Positions 8,655 to 18,624 of a stretch of 64,000 nucleotides of DNA are shown here, piece by piece (positions within the stretch are counted from its first letter, which is position 1; the number at the start of each line of letters is the position of its first letter). A model generated the notes under the pieces. It made no database searches, was not told the origin of the DNA, and saw only the letters and a list, made by a program, of their open reading frames with translations. Source of the stretch: Betaproteobacteria bacterium (GTDB lineage Bacteria; Pseudomonadota; Gammaproteobacteria; Burkholderiales; Eutrophovitaceae); contig CP070643.1 of assembly GCA_020354125.1 (NCBI GenBank), positions 2,774,372-2,838,371 on the forward strand, written 5' to 3'. Made by a program: the position numbers and the translations under genes.

Positions 8655-11354
8655 TCAGACATCCCACGGGTTGGGTCGATCTGTCTGTATGCCATATTTC
8701 TCGATTGCTTCGCTCACTTTTTGGCGTTCGATGTCGCCCTCGTCAGCCAGCGCTTTTAGCGTCGCGACGACGACATGATGACGGTCGACTTCGAAGAAGT
8801 CGCGCAATGCTGCGCGTGTATCGCTGCGGCCGTAACCGTCTGTGCCCAAAGTAACGTAGCGTCGCGGCACCCAGGTGCGGATCAGGTCAGCCACGGAACG
8901 CATGTAATCGGTGGACGCTATAACGGGCCCGCTGGTGTTGTTCAAACAGCGCTCGATCCATGACTGTTCGGGATCCCGCTCGGGGTTAAAACGATTGTCG
9001 CGCTCAACCGTCATGCCGTCGCGGCGCAGCTCGGTAAAGCTGGTCACGCTCCAGGTGTCGGCTGCAATCTGCCAATCTCTTTCCAGCATCTCGGCTGCTG
9101 CAAGCACCTCGCGCAGTATCGCTCCGGAACCGAGTAATTGTGCACTGGCGACCGGTTTCTTGGCCGTGCTGCGGCGAATGCGATACATACCTTTGATGAT
9201 GCCCTCCTCGGCACCGTCTGGCATGGCCGGTTGCGCGTAGTTCTCGTTCATCACGGTGACGTAATAGAAGATGTCTTCCTGCGTGTCGAGCATGCGGCGC
9301 ATGCCGTCCTGAATAATGGTGACCAGTTCATATCCGTAGGCCGGGTCATAGGCAACACAGTTCGGTACTGTGGAAAACAGCAGATGGCTCGAGCCGTCCT
9401 CGTGCTGCAGTCCTTCGCCGGACAGGGTGGTGCGCCCCGCAGTTGCACCAAGCAGGAAACCGCGTGCGCGCGAGTCACCAGCGGCCCACACCAGATCGCC
9501 AATGCGTTGGAAACCAAAGCATGAGTAGAAAACATAGAACGGCAGCATCGGCACGCCGTGTGCTGAGTAGGAGGTCGCCGCGGCAAGCCATGACGACACA
9601 GCGCCGGCTTCGGTAATTCCTTCTTCGAGAATCTGTCCGTCCTTGGCTTCCTTGTAGTACAGCAATTCGTCCTTGTCCTCGGGCTCGTAGAGTTGCCCGA
9701 ACGGCGAATAGATGGCCACTTGTCTGAACAACGATTGCATACCGAAGGTGCGTGCTTCATCGGCAACAATGGGGACCACATGTTTGCCAAGGGTCTTGTC
9801 GCGCAATAGTTGCGAGAGCATTTGCACGAACACCATAGTGCTTGACTGCTCCCGCTCTCCGCTGCCACCGAGTAACTTCGAGAATGAATCGAGCGCCGGC
9901 ACCGGCAAAGCACCGGATTTTTCCGCACGCGCCGGCAGATAGCCACCGAGTGCCTGGCGATGCGCGTGCATGTATTTCATCTCCGGGCTGTCGTCGGCCG
10001 GTCGATAGAAGCACAGCCTCTCGACATCGTCGTCCGAGATCGGCAGTGCGAAACGGTCGCGGAACGCCAGCAGCGCGTCGCTTTCCAGCTTCTTTTGCTG
10101 GTGTGCGGTCATCTTGCCCTGACCCCAATGGCCCATGCCGTAGCCTTTCTTGGTCTGGGCCAGAATCACGGTTGGGCGGCCACGATGATTGACGGCGGCG
10201 TGATAAGCGGCGTAAATCTTGATTGGATCGTGTCCGCCGCGCTTGAGTCGATCAATGTCTTCGTCGGACAAGTGTGCAACCAGGCTCTGCAGCTCCGGGT
10301 ATTTGTTGAAGAAATGCTCACGGTTGAATCGCCCATCGGTCGCCGCATACTTCTGGAATTCGCCGTCGACTGTTTCGTGCAGGCGCTTGAGGATGATGTT
10401 TTCGGTATCGCGCGCGAACAGTGGATCCCAGTCCGAACCCCACATCACCTTGATGACGTTCCAGCCGGCGCCGCCGAACAGGCCTTCGAGTTCCTGAACG
10501 ATCGAACCGTTGCCGCGAACCGGTCCGTCAAGACGCTGCAGATTGCAATTGACGACGAAGATCAGATTGTCGAGGCCTTCGCGCGAGGCGAGCGACAAGC
10601 CGGCAAGCGATTCCGGTTCGTCCATCTCGCCGTCACCGACGAAACACCATACCTTGCGGTCGTTGGCGGGTTTGATGCCACGATCTTCGAGATAACGAAT
10701 AAAACGTGCCTGATAGATTGCTGTGATCGGACCAAGGCCCATCGAGCCGGTCGGAAATTGCCAGAAATCCGGCATCAGCCATGGATGGCAATAGGAAGCC
10801 AAGCCCTTGCCACCGGTCTCGCGACGATAGTTGGAAAGATTCTCTTCGCTCAGCCGGCCTTCCATGAAGGCGCGCGCATAGACTCCCGGCGCTGAGTGCG
10901 GCTGGAAGTAGACACAATCGCCGGACTGCCCGGCGCGGAAGAAATGGTTGTAACCGACTTCGAACAAATCGGCCGATGATGCGTAGGTAGCGATGTGTCC
11001 GCCCAATTCCGGATGGGCGCGATTGGCGCGCACCACCATGGCGAGCGCGTTCCAGCGCACCAACGCCGATATGCGTGCCTCAATTTCGGGGTTGCCGGGA
11101 AACTGCGGTTGATCGGCAAGCGAAACGGTGTTGCCGTACGGCGTGTTCACGACCGGCGGCAGCGGTACCCGAAGGCGCCGCGCCTGCTCGATCAGTTTCA
11201 TCAGGATGAAGGTTGCCCGTTCCGCACCTTCAATTTTGACGACTTGATTGAGCGCCTCTATCCACTCGCGGGTCTCGACCGGGTCGAGATCTTGCGGCAG
11301 TACGCGCCAGAAAGCGGAAATATTCAGATCCTGCGCTTCGGAAAGATCGGTCAT
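8655..11354 (-). CDS. 2-oxoacid dehydrogenase E1, homodimeric AceE/MdeB type
   Basis: 899 residues. Homodimeric pyruvate dehydrogenase E1 uses thiamine diphosphate to decarboxylate a 2-oxoacid and acylate the E2 lipoyl domain. The ThDP motif begins CFVGDGEMDEPESL and ends in the conserved VVNCNLQRLDGPVRGNGSI segment; family stretches PHSAPGVYARAFMEGRL, GYGMGHWGQGKM and GLQHEDGSSHLL are intact. The start is ATG 11354 (AGGTGA upstream); a GTG nine bases earlier is weaker. No E2 (aceF) or E3 gene is adjacent. Instead the gene is divergent from an Lrp-type regulator, an arrangement like mdeR-mdeB of Pseudomonas putida, where the E1 acts on 2-oxobutyrate. Pyruvate versus 2-oxobutyrate cannot be decided from sequence alone. 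Confidence 0.92.
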   Translation of the reverse strand: MTDLSEAQDLNISAFWRVLPQDLDPVETREWIEALNQVVKIEGAERATFILMKLIEQARRLRVPLPPVVNTPYGNTVSLADQPQFPGNPEIEARISALVRWNALAMVVRANRAHPELGGHIATYASSADLFEVGYNHFFRAGQSGDCVYFQPHSAPGVYARAFMEGRLSEENLSNYRRETGGKGLASYCHPWLMPDFWQFPTGSMGLGPITAIYQARFIRYLEDRGIKPANDRKVWCFVGDGEMDEPESLAGLSLASREGLDNLIFVVNCNLQRLDGPVRGNGSIVQELEGLFGGAGWNVIKVMWGSDWDPLFARDTENIILKRLHETVDGEFQKYAATDGRFNREHFFNKYPELQSLVAHLSDEDIDRLKRGGHDPIKIYAAYHAAVNHRGRPTVILAQTKKGYGMGHWGQGKMTAHQQKKLESDALLAFRDRFALPISDDDVERLCFYRPADDSPEMKYMHAHRQALGGYLPARAEKSGALPVPALDSFSKLLGGSGEREQSSTMVFVQMLSQLLRDKTLGKHVVPIVADEARTFGMQSLFRQVAIYSPFGQLYEPEDKDELLYYKEAKDGQILEEGITEAGAVSSWLAAATSYSAHGVPMLPFYVFYSCFGFQRIGDLVWAAGDSRARGFLLGATAGRTTLSGEGLQHEDGSSHLLFSTVPNCVAYDPAYGYELVTIIQDGMRRMLDTQEDIFYYVTVMNENYAQPAMPDGAEEGIIKGMYRIRRSTAKKPVASAQLLGSGAILREVLAAAEMLERDWQIAADTWSVTSFTELRRDGMTVERDNRFNPERDPEQSWIERCLNNTSGPVIASTDYMRSVADLIRTWVPRRYVTLGTDGYGRSDTRAALRDFFEVDRHHVVVATLKALADEGDIERQKVSEAIEKYGIQTDRPNPWDV

Positions 11355-11520
11355 TGCTGTCACCTGATGTTCCGGGGTTGGCCCGCTCCTGGATTGCAGA
11401 AGTCAGAAGGCGGGAAGGTGATGAATAGTAACTTCTTTTGCGGAGCATAGGGTTTCGTTTGAAGCCGAATTGAGCAGTTCGAGTGGCATAAAAGACTGGA
11501 ATACTCCTGAGAAAAAGCAT

Positions 11521-11537
11521 AACATGCTGCACATGTT
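11521..11537. promoter_or_regulatory. Candidate operator: perfect inverted repeat over the Lrp-type regulator start
   Basis: AACATG, a 5-bp spacer CTGCA, then CATGTT, a perfect 6-bp inverted repeat covering the predicted ATG (11524) of the regulator gene. Lrp/AsnC proteins commonly bind such dyads in the divergent region they share with a target gene. Autorepression and control of the E1 gene are inferred from position only. Confidence 0.45.
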
Positions 11538-12090
11538 GCTTGATTCAATCGACTGGAGAATCCTCGCCTTGCTCCAGTCTGACGCGCGCATGTCCAACGT
11601 CGAACTGGCGCGAGCGGTTGGATTGTCTCCTTCACCTTGTCTGGCGCGAGTGCGGGCGCTCGAAGGCGCGGGATACATCAGTCGCTACGTGTCGTTACTC
11701 GATGCGCTGAAAGTCGGGCTTAAGGTCAGCGTATTCATCCAGGTCGCTCTCGAAAAGCAGGTCGAAAAGGCGTTGGAGGTTTTCGAAAACGCCATCCTCG
11801 AAAGGCCCGAAGTCATGGAGTGTTATCTGATGACTGGCGAAGCTGACTACCTGTTACGCGTTGTCGTGCCCGACATCCAGGCGCTCGAGGAATTCATACT
11901 GCACTTTCTGTCGCGCGTTCCCGGCGTTGGCAATATCAAATCCAGCTTTGCTCTGAAACAGGTGAAATACCAAACGGCACTGCCGCTGCCAGTTGACCTT
12001 GTCGGCAAGAAAGACACTACGGGCGCGCTGCGGAAGAATCAGCCACGGGTCTCAACTACCCGGGCTCGCCAACACAGACGGAATCGGTAG
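11524..12090 (+). CDS. Lrp/AsnC family transcriptional regulator
   Basis: 188 residues from ATG 11524. An upstream TTG at 11470 would add 18 residues unlike the family, so the ATG is preferred; a second ATG follows at 11533. Residues about 5-60 form the winged helix-turn-helix ([42 protein letters not shown]). Residues about 70-150 form the RAM ligand-binding domain, with [16 protein letters not shown] basic tail of about 30 residues extends past the usual end. It is divergent from the AceE/MdeB-like E1 gene and probably controls it in response to an amino acid or 2-oxoacid (inference). The LOG-family gene follows after 2 bp, so the two are co-transcribed. Confidence 0.93.
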   Translation: MLHMLLDSIDWRILALLQSDARMSNVELARAVGLSPSPCLARVRALEGAGYISRYVSLLDALKVGLKVSVFIQVALEKQVEKALEVFENAILERPEVMECYLMTGEADYLLRVVVPDIQALEEFILHFLSRVPGVGNIKSSFALKQVKYQTALPLPVDLVGKKDTTGALRKNQPRVSTTRARQHRRNR

Positions 12091-12092
12091 TC

Positions 12093-12737
12093 ATGAGCGA
12101 ACTCGAACCAGATATGGCCGAATCAAAACGCACCGAGACGCGCTGGCCGCGCAGTGTCTGTGTCTATTGCGGTTCGAGCAGGGGTGTAAGTTCGGACTAT
12201 GCAGCGGCGGCGCGCGAAATGGGGACGCTGCTTGCTGAGCGCGGGATCAGGCTGGTTTTTGGCGGTGGTAGCGTTGGACTGATGGGGGTGCTCGCTGATG
12301 CCGTTCTCGCCGCTGGCGGCGAAGTCACCGGTGTGATTCCGCACGGATTGCGAACCGCCGAGTTGGCTCATGAGGGGGTAAGCGAGATGATCGCGGTCGA
12401 CTCGATGCACGCGCGAAAACAGCGGATGGTTGAACTTGCCGATGCCTTCATTGCGTTGCCGGGTGGAATTGGCACGCTCGATGAGTTGTTCGAAACCTGG
12501 ACCTGGTTACAACTGGGCATCCATAGGAAGCCTGTGGGCGTGCTCAACGTCGCCGGTTATTATGATCGGTTACTCGAGTTCTTGCACCATATGGCGCAGC
12601 GGCAATTTCTCAGCCGCGACCATCTCGAGTGTTTGATGGTTGACAGTGACGCGCAACGTCTTTTGTCGCGTCTGGCCCGCTTCAGGAAAACAGCCGAGGG
12701 ACGATGGGTCCATCGCAAAGGCGCACCACCACCTTGA
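12093..12737 (+). CDS. LOG family protein (cytokinin riboside 5'-monophosphate phosphoribohydrolase-like)
   Basis: 214 residues, Rossmann-like fold. Diagnostic motifs: SVCVYCGSS near the N-terminus, VFGGGSVGLMG, and the nucleotide-binding/catalytic PGGIGTLDELFE, preceded by the conserved MHARKQRM Arg. LOG proteins hydrolyse nucleoside 5'-monophosphates to base and ribose 5-phosphate; in bacteria the physiological role is often purine salvage rather than hormone production. The gene begins 2 bp after the Lrp-type regulator stop, and the reason for that pairing is not evident. It converges on the RND pump gene. Confidence 0.92.
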   Translation: MSELEPDMAESKRTETRWPRSVCVYCGSSRGVSSDYAAAAREMGTLLAERGIRLVFGGGSVGLMGVLADAVLAAGGEVTGVIPHGLRTAELAHEGVSEMIAVDSMHARKQRMVELADAFIALPGGIGTLDELFETWTWLQLGIHRKPVGVLNVAGYYDRLLEFLHHMAQRQFLSRDHLECLMVDSDAQRLLSRLARFRKTAEGRWVHRKGAPPP

Positions 12738-12762
12738 TACGGGCAATTAGAGTGGAAACCCG

Positions 12763-15700
12763 TTAGGCAGCCGCTACCCTGCGGCGCCGCTCGCCGCGCG
12801 ACATTGCTGCTCGGTATATGAGTGGTATCACGAACAGAGTCATGACGGTTCCAACTGCCAGTCCCCACATGATGGAGGATGCGACCGGACCCCATAGCAG
12901 CGATTCACCACCCAAGCCCGTAGCCAGGGAGAACAGACCGGCGACGGTGGTGAAGGACGTGATGAGGATCGGCACGACGCGCCGTCTCGCTGCATACACG
13001 ATCGCATGCAATACGCTCATGCCGGCGCGCAAGCGGCGGTTAGCCGCGTCGATCAGAACGATCGCGCTGTTAACAGCGATACCGGTCAGTGCGACCACAC
13101 CGTACATCGTGTAAAGGCTCATCGGATTTCCGGTTATCAGCAACCCGACTACCACGCCGGTGAATGCGAGCGGAACAGTGACCAGAATCATCAGTGGTTG
13201 CAGGTAACTGCGGAATTGCGTACCGATGATCAGATAGATGAGTCCGATGCCGAAGATGAACAACAGCAACATCGCGTCTAGACTCTCCTGAATGTCATCC
13301 AATGCGCCCGAGAAGTCCAGTGTCACGTTCGGGAACTCTAGGCGCACCTTTTCCCATTCGTCTTTGATCATGTCGTTGACCTGGACTTCGTTGAGCAGCT
13401 CGCGATCAATATCCGCTTCCAGGGTGATAGTGCGGCGGAAGTTGTAGTGCCGGATGCTCTCCTTGCTGGGGCCAGTCTGGATGCGCACCAGTTCCCGCAT
13501 CGCGACCTGACCGCCGTCGGGCAGGGGTACTGGCTGATCGAGCAACTGATCAAGGCCGGTCATCGCTTGCGGCTCGGCACGCACACGCACTTCAACTTTT
13601 TCGCCTTGGTCCTGCATGAAGGTGACGACTTCGCCGTCGACGTACAAGCGGATGGTGCGCGCCACCGTAGCGGCATTCAGCCCGCTCTGCTGCAACGCTT
13701 CGAGATTCAATCTCAGCGTCAGTTGATCCCGGCCCGGGCTGTCGTCATCGGTGATGTCGCTCACACCCTCAATCGTCGACAAATAGCCGGCAAGATAGTC
13801 GGTCGCCTTGCGTAACTCGCCGAACTCGTCGCCGCGCACCTTGACGCTGACCGGTTTGGTCAGCGGTGGGCCGCCTGATATGCGAGTAAACGTCACCACG
13901 GCGTCGCCGTTATTCGAAGCGACGTCGTCGCGCATGGCGGCAATGACTTCATCCACCCCGCGCAGCTCTCCTTCGCGCGGGTTCAAGCTAACGACCACTT
14001 GTGCGTACCTGTTTGCGTAGAGCGGTTCGGTATCGGTGTACTTGACGCCGGCGAGCGAGGTAATGGCGCGTTGCTCTTCTGGTGCTATGTATTTGCGGAC
14101 TTTGTCTTCGACCTTCATTACGCGCGCCAGTGATTCCTCCAGCGCGGTTCCGGCTGGCATGTCGACGTTGACGTAAAACAGACGGATCGGATCGAAAGCG
14201 AAGAACTGAATCCTCACGAGGCCGGTGGCAACCGCGCTTAGAGCCAGCATGAAGGCGCCGAACGCCAGCAGCAGGAACCGCTTCGGACGACGCATTACGT
14301 ACAACAGCGCGCGCGAATACTTCACCCGAACCAGGTGCGTGAAGCGCACCCGATATTGGTGCGCCCGTGAAGGTTTGTCGAAGCTCAGCTTCAGTCCCAT
14401 CACGTGCGCTGGCAGCATCCAGTACGCCTCGATCAGGCTGAACGCCAGCGCCAGTGTTACCACTGCCGGCACCACCATCATGAATTTGCCGACAATTCCC
14501 GGTAGCAGCATCAACGGCAGAAACGCCGCCATGGTTGTCATGACTGACGCAGTTACCGGCGCGAACACTTCGCGCAGCGCCTCCAGGCTCGCGGTTACCG
14601 CGTCCATGCCGCGGGTGATGCGGTAATAGATTCCTTCAACCACGACCACCGCGTCGTCGACCAGCATGCCGAGCACGATGACAACGCCCAGAAGAATCGA
14701 GACATTAATGGTCCATCCGATGGCGTAGATCACGGCAAAGGTGCCGGCGAGTGAGAAAGGGATGCCCAAACTCAACAAAACGGCAATACGGCTTCCCAGG
14801 AAAACCCAGGTCGTCAATAGCACCAGCAACAGACCGAGCGCGGCATTGGTCTGCATAATGCTGATCGCCTCGCGCGTCGGCACCGTCTGGTCGTCCACCA
14901 GTACCAACTGGATACCGCGCGCGGCGAGTACTTCGTTTCGCCGGTCAACGTACTGGTTGATGCGATCAACTAGTTCCAGTGTGTTGGTGTAGCCTTTCTT
15001 GGTGACTGACAGCAAGACACCGGCGCGCCCGTCTTTGGCTGCCAGCATCGACGGCTTTTCTCTCAGTCGCGAGACTTTCGCCAGCGATGAAAGCGGAATC
15101 GGACCGCGCTCGGTACCGGCAGTTACCGGGATCGCGGCGAGGATATCGGGATTGGCTTCTTTGCCAACCATCCGCACCAGCCATTCTTTCTCGCCGATCC
15201 GGATACGCCCGCCGAACACATCGCGAAACCAGCTCGCGACAGCGTCTGACAACTGGGTTGCGGTGAGATTGTGGGCCTCGAGTGACGCCGGATCGAAGTC
15301 GACAACCAATTCCGGGTCGTGCAGTCCGGCGGCGAGCACGTCGTCGACTCCGCTAATGCGCTCCACGTCGTCGCGAATCTGGCGCGCGGTTGCGCGCAGA
15401 ATTTCGTCATCGGACTGGCCAAGCACCAGAACCATGACGGTAGGAAAGCCATTAGAAGTGGTGATTTCGAGTACCGTTGGGTCATCGACTTCCGGCGGCA
15501 GCTCCTGATTGGCCTTGTTCTGGATCTCACGCCGCAAATCATTGATGCGCTTGTCGAACACCGCGGTGCTGATGTCCTCGAAGCGCACCAGGATGGTCGA
15601 GATTCCCTCGCGGCTGCTCGACGAAACAAAGCGTATGTCGGAAACTTTGCGTATTGCGTCTTCCAACGGCTGGGTGACCAGTTTCTCCACATCTTCGGCC

Positions 15701-15864
15701 GAAGCACCGCGTAGTGGCGTAGTGATACTGATCCAGTTGAAGTTGATTTCCGGGTCCTGCTCGCGCGGCATCTGAATGTAGCCGCCGATACCCATAATCA
15801 TTACTACCGCGAACGTCAGATTTGCGAAGACGTGATTGGTGAGGAATGAGCGCAGCAGCTGCAT
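12763..15864 (-). CDS. RND efflux transporter, inner-membrane pump
   Basis: 1033 residues with the RND layout: one N-terminal helix, two large periplasmic loops and twelve helices. Seen: QMPREQDPEINFNWISI after TM1, LGIPFSLAGTFAVIYA, the proton-relay stretch GVVIVLGMLVDDAVVVVEGIYY with its Asp pair, and the C-terminal GVVALTGIAVNSAIVLIDAANR. It belongs to the hydrophobic/amphiphilic export (AcrB/MexF-like) class rather than the heavy-metal CusA class. It is 13 bp downstream of its membrane-fusion protein gene; no outer-membrane factor is encoded in the window, so it would have to use one made elsewhere. Exported compounds are unknown. Confidence 0.95.
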   Translation of the reverse strand: MQLLRSFLTNHVFANLTFAVVMIMGIGGYIQMPREQDPEINFNWISITTPLRGASAEDVEKLVTQPLEDAIRKVSDIRFVSSSSREGISTILVRFEDISTAVFDKRINDLRREIQNKANQELPPEVDDPTVLEITTSNGFPTVMVLVLGQSDDEILRATARQIRDDVERISGVDDVLAAGLHDPELVVDFDPASLEAHNLTATQLSDAVASWFRDVFGGRIRIGEKEWLVRMVGKEANPDILAAIPVTAGTERGPIPLSSLAKVSRLREKPSMLAAKDGRAGVLLSVTKKGYTNTLELVDRINQYVDRRNEVLAARGIQLVLVDDQTVPTREAISIMQTNAALGLLLVLLTTWVFLGSRIAVLLSLGIPFSLAGTFAVIYAIGWTINVSILLGVVIVLGMLVDDAVVVVEGIYYRITRGMDAVTASLEALREVFAPVTASVMTTMAAFLPLMLLPGIVGKFMMVVPAVVTLALAFSLIEAYWMLPAHVMGLKLSFDKPSRAHQYRVRFTHLVRVKYSRALLYVMRRPKRFLLLAFGAFMLALSAVATGLVRIQFFAFDPIRLFYVNVDMPAGTALEESLARVMKVEDKVRKYIAPEEQRAITSLAGVKYTDTEPLYANRYAQVVVSLNPREGELRGVDEVIAAMRDDVASNNGDAVVTFTRISGGPPLTKPVSVKVRGDEFGELRKATDYLAGYLSTIEGVSDITDDDSPGRDQLTLRLNLEALQQSGLNAATVARTIRLYVDGEVVTFMQDQGEKVEVRVRAEPQAMTGLDQLLDQPVPLPDGGQVAMRELVRIQTGPSKESIRHYNFRRTITLEADIDRELLNEVQVNDMIKDEWEKVRLEFPNVTLDFSGALDDIQESLDAMLLLFIFGIGLIYLIIGTQFRSYLQPLMILVTVPLAFTGVVVGLLITGNPMSLYTMYGVVALTGIAVNSAIVLIDAANRRLRAGMSVLHAIVYAARRRVVPILITSFTTVAGLFSLATGLGGESLLWGPVASSIMWGLAVGTVMTLFVIPLIYRAAMSRGERRRRVAAA

Positions 15865-15877
15865 GCGTCAGTCGTGC

Positions 15878-16882
15878 TTACTGCTGACGAATCGGCGTAA
15901 TCGCATCGCCGTCCTGCAGTTGATAGCGCCCGCCGACGATAATAGTGGCGGACTCTGGCAAGTTGGCCGGTGCGGGCCGCCCTTCCTGCGCCAGCGGCAA
16001 TGGCACGAACATCGCCTTGTTGCCGTTGGCGATGAACACGCCAAGCTCGTCACCGCGTCGCAGCACCAGGTCGGGCGGGAGGTGCGCCTGTGCCGACTGC
16101 CAGACGACGCGCCCGGCGGTGCCGGGCATGGCACTTTTTCCGGCAAACCGAAACCGTGCTTCCTGATTGCGTTCGCGCTGATTCAGTGCCGGCACGATAC
16201 GGTGCAGTTTCAGTTCAAACGATCCAGCGCGCGACTCGAAAGTGATGCGCTTGCTTTCCTCCAGCGCTGCGACGTAATCGGGTTGAACCCGTGCACTGAC
16301 TTCAATTCGGCCGGCATCGAGCACGCGTACCAGTGGTGCACCCGGGGTGGCGATTTCACCAACCTGACCGATGCGTTCCTTGATGATGGCTTTGAACGGC
16401 GCCCGCACCAGGCATTTGCGGATATTGCGTCGCGCCGTTGCCAGTTCGGCTTGAGCGGCCCGAAGTTGCGCCGCCGCGGTGCGCGCATCGCTTTCGCGCT
16501 GATCCAGTGCTTCCGGTGAAATGAAGCCGTCGTCGACCAATTTTCGCGCCCGTGCCAGGCGCTGCTCAGCGAGTTTCTTTGCCGAGCGGGCGGATTCCAA
16601 AGTTGCGGCTGCGCGTTCGGCAGCAAGCGCGTAGTCGCGCGAATCGAGCCGCGCCAGCGTCGCTCCTTTTTTTACCACCTGGCCGACCTCGACCGGGATT
16701 TCAATGATGCGCGCGGTGACTTCGGCGGCGATTCGGCTGTCGTTCAGCGAGATGACCGTTGCGAAAGCTTCCCGTTGCGGATAGACCGCGACGTCACCAA
16801 AAGCCTGCGTCGACACTTGCGGCGACTGAGCGCTGGCAGAGGTTGCGCTGATTAGCCAGAGAATGAAGAATAGGGTACGCAT
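15878..16882 (-). CDS. RND efflux periplasmic adaptor (membrane-fusion protein)
   Basis: 334 residues. It has a cleavable signal (ISATSASA-QS), then a biotinyl-lipoyl-like half domain (AEVTARIIEIPVEVGQVVKKGATLARLDSRD), a helical hairpin rich in Ala, Arg and Glu (residues about 85-150), the second lipoyl half (VRAPFKAIIKERIGQVGEIATPGAPLVRVLD) and a beta-barrel region. This is the adaptor that links the RND pump to an outer-membrane channel. There is no lipobox, unlike AcrA. It is the first gene of the two-gene pump operon and divergent from the M81 peptidase gene across a 234-bp region that holds both promoters. Confidence 0.92.
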   Translation of the reverse strand: MRTLFFILWLISATSASAQSPQVSTQAFGDVAVYPQREAFATVISLNDSRIAAEVTARIIEIPVEVGQVVKKGATLARLDSRDYALAAERAAATLESARSAKKLAEQRLARARKLVDDGFISPEALDQRESDARTAAAQLRAAQAELATARRNIRKCLVRAPFKAIIKERIGQVGEIATPGAPLVRVLDAGRIEVSARVQPDYVAALEESKRITFESRAGSFELKLHRIVPALNQRERNQEARFRFAGKSAMPGTAGRVVWQSAQAHLPPDLVLRRGDELGVFIANGNKAMFVPLPLAQEGRPAPANLPESATIIVGGRYQLQDGDAITPIRQQ

Positions 16883-17116
16883 CAGCTAGTTACAGCTTTT
16901 TTGATTCTTGTTTGGCGACCGGCGCGGCCAAAGGGCGGCGCTGCCCCGACTCGGATATCTTGCGGATGTAATGGGGAAACACGGCATGTTAACCAATTTT
17001 GCGCAAGGATCGGACCGGCGCGGCGATATCAGTGGCGCTGTGAAACACGCCCCGCGTGGAGTCGCCGCGTTGTACTCAGGCAAGATGCTTTTACAGAAGT
17101 TCGGAGAGAAACTCAC

Positions 17117-18613
17117 GTGCGCATCGCAGTAGGAGGATTCCAGCACGAAACGAATACGTTTGCGCCCAGCAGGGCAACGTTCGAGCGTTTCGAGAAAGGC
17201 GAGGGTTGGCCGCCGTTATCGCGTGGTGCCAGCCTGTTCGAAACGGTAGCTGGCATCAACATTCCGGTTGCTGGATTCTTGTCGGCGATGAAACATTCAC
17301 GCCATACGTTGGTTCCGACCGCATGGGCGGCGGCCAGCCCATCGGCTCACGTCACCGAAGACGCATTCGAGCGCATCGCTGCCATGATCATCGGTGATCT
17401 GAAATCTGCCATGCCAGTCGATGCGGTGTATCTTGACCTGCACGGGGCCATGGTGACAGAGCATCTCGACGACGGCGAGGGCGAGTTGCTGGCACGCGTA
17501 CGTGATGTGGTCGGCGGGCGGGCACCTGTCGTCGCCAGTCTCGATTTGCATGCCAACGTGACGCAGCGTATGCAGAAGAATGCTGATGTGCTGGTTGCCT
17601 ATCGTACCTATCCGCACGTTGACATGGCCGATACTGGTGAGCGGGTTGCACGATCTCTGCAGCGCCTTCTCGATGGTGCGTCCCGCCCTCAGTTAGCCAG
17701 CGTGCGCTTGCCGTTTCTGATTCCGCTGCAAGCGCAGTCGACCATGATGGAACCGAACAGCAGTATCTACGACGAGCTCGCCAGGCTCGAAGCGCACGGC
17801 GCGGTGCTGTCGTACACCCCGGGTTTCCCGGCCGCTGATTTTCCCGAATGCGGTCCGGTGGTGTTCGCCTATGCTGATGACGTAGAGGCTTCACGCAAGG
17901 CGACAGACGCTCTGTGGCATCTGGTCAATGAGGCAGAAGGCGATTACGACTGTCCAGTTTACGAACCGGATGAGGCGGTGCAAAAAGCGATGGCAATCGC
18001 CGCCAACGCTTCGCGCCCGGTGGTTATTGCCGACACGCAGGATAATCCGGGTGCCGGCGGCGATTCCAATACCACCGGCATGCTTCGCGCTCTGGTGGCC
18101 AATCGCGCGCAGCACGCCGCGCTAGGGTTGATGGTTGACCGCGACGCGGCTGAGGCGGCACATGCGGCCGGCGAAGGTACGGAGATAGAAATCGCACTGG
18201 GCGGCCAGTCGCGGATTCCCGGTGATGAACCGTTTCATGCGCGCTTTGTCGTTGACCGATTGTCCGAGGGCAGATTTACCTGCACCGGGCCGTTTTATCG
18301 TGGTGCTCGGATGAGCATCGGACCCTGTGCCTGTCTGCGTATTGGCGGCGTGCGTGTCGTGGTGGCTTCGGACAAACCGCAATTGGCTGATCAGGAAATG
18401 TATCGTTTCATCGGTATAGAACCGAAAACGGAAAAGATCCTCGTGAACAAAAGCTCGGTACACTTCCGCGCTGATTTTGCGCCAATCGCCGAGGAAATCA
18501 TCGTTGCCAAGGCGCCTGGACCAATGCTTGCCGACCTCAACGAGTTTCCGTGGAAGAATCTATCGCCCGGTATTCGGATATCACCGAATGGCAAACCGTT
18601 TCAGCCATCCTGA
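17117..18613 (+). CDS. M81 family metallopeptidase (MlrC-like)
   Basis: 498 residues from GTG 17117, chosen because GGAGAG lies 8 bases upstream and the product then begins MRIAVGGFQHETNTF, the family N-terminus. MlrC is the zinc peptidase of microcystin breakdown; most relatives act on unknown small peptides or amides. Seen: the QHETNTF metal-binding start, DLHGAMV and SLDLHANVT with candidate zinc ligands, YRTYPHVDMADTG, and ADTQDNPGAGGDSNTTGML typical of the C-terminal domain. The next gene, an ABC ATPase, begins 11 bp after the stop, so the peptidase likely processes something brought in by that importer. No other microcystin-degradation genes (mlrA, mlrB, mlrD) are present. Confidence 0.9.
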   Translation: MRIAVGGFQHETNTFAPSRATFERFEKGEGWPPLSRGASLFETVAGINIPVAGFLSAMKHSRHTLVPTAWAAASPSAHVTEDAFERIAAMIIGDLKSAMPVDAVYLDLHGAMVTEHLDDGEGELLARVRDVVGGRAPVVASLDLHANVTQRMQKNADVLVAYRTYPHVDMADTGERVARSLQRLLDGASRPQLASVRLPFLIPLQAQSTMMEPNSSIYDELARLEAHGAVLSYTPGFPAADFPECGPVVFAYADDVEASRKATDALWHLVNEAEGDYDCPVYEPDEAVQKAMAIAANASRPVVIADTQDNPGAGGDSNTTGMLRALVANRAQHAALGLMVDRDAAEAAHAAGEGTEIEIALGGQSRIPGDEPFHARFVVDRLSEGRFTCTGPFYRGARMSIGPCACLRIGGVRVVVASDKPQLADQEMYRFIGIEPKTEKILVNKSSVHFRADFAPIAEEIIVAKAPGPMLADLNEFPWKNLSPGIRISPNGKPFQPS

Positions 18614-18624
18614 CAGACAGATTC

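Noticed and set aside
9960..10895. 311-codon plus-strand frame inside the E1 gene
   Set aside because: Antisense to highly conserved AceE-type sequence; no ribosome site or motif.
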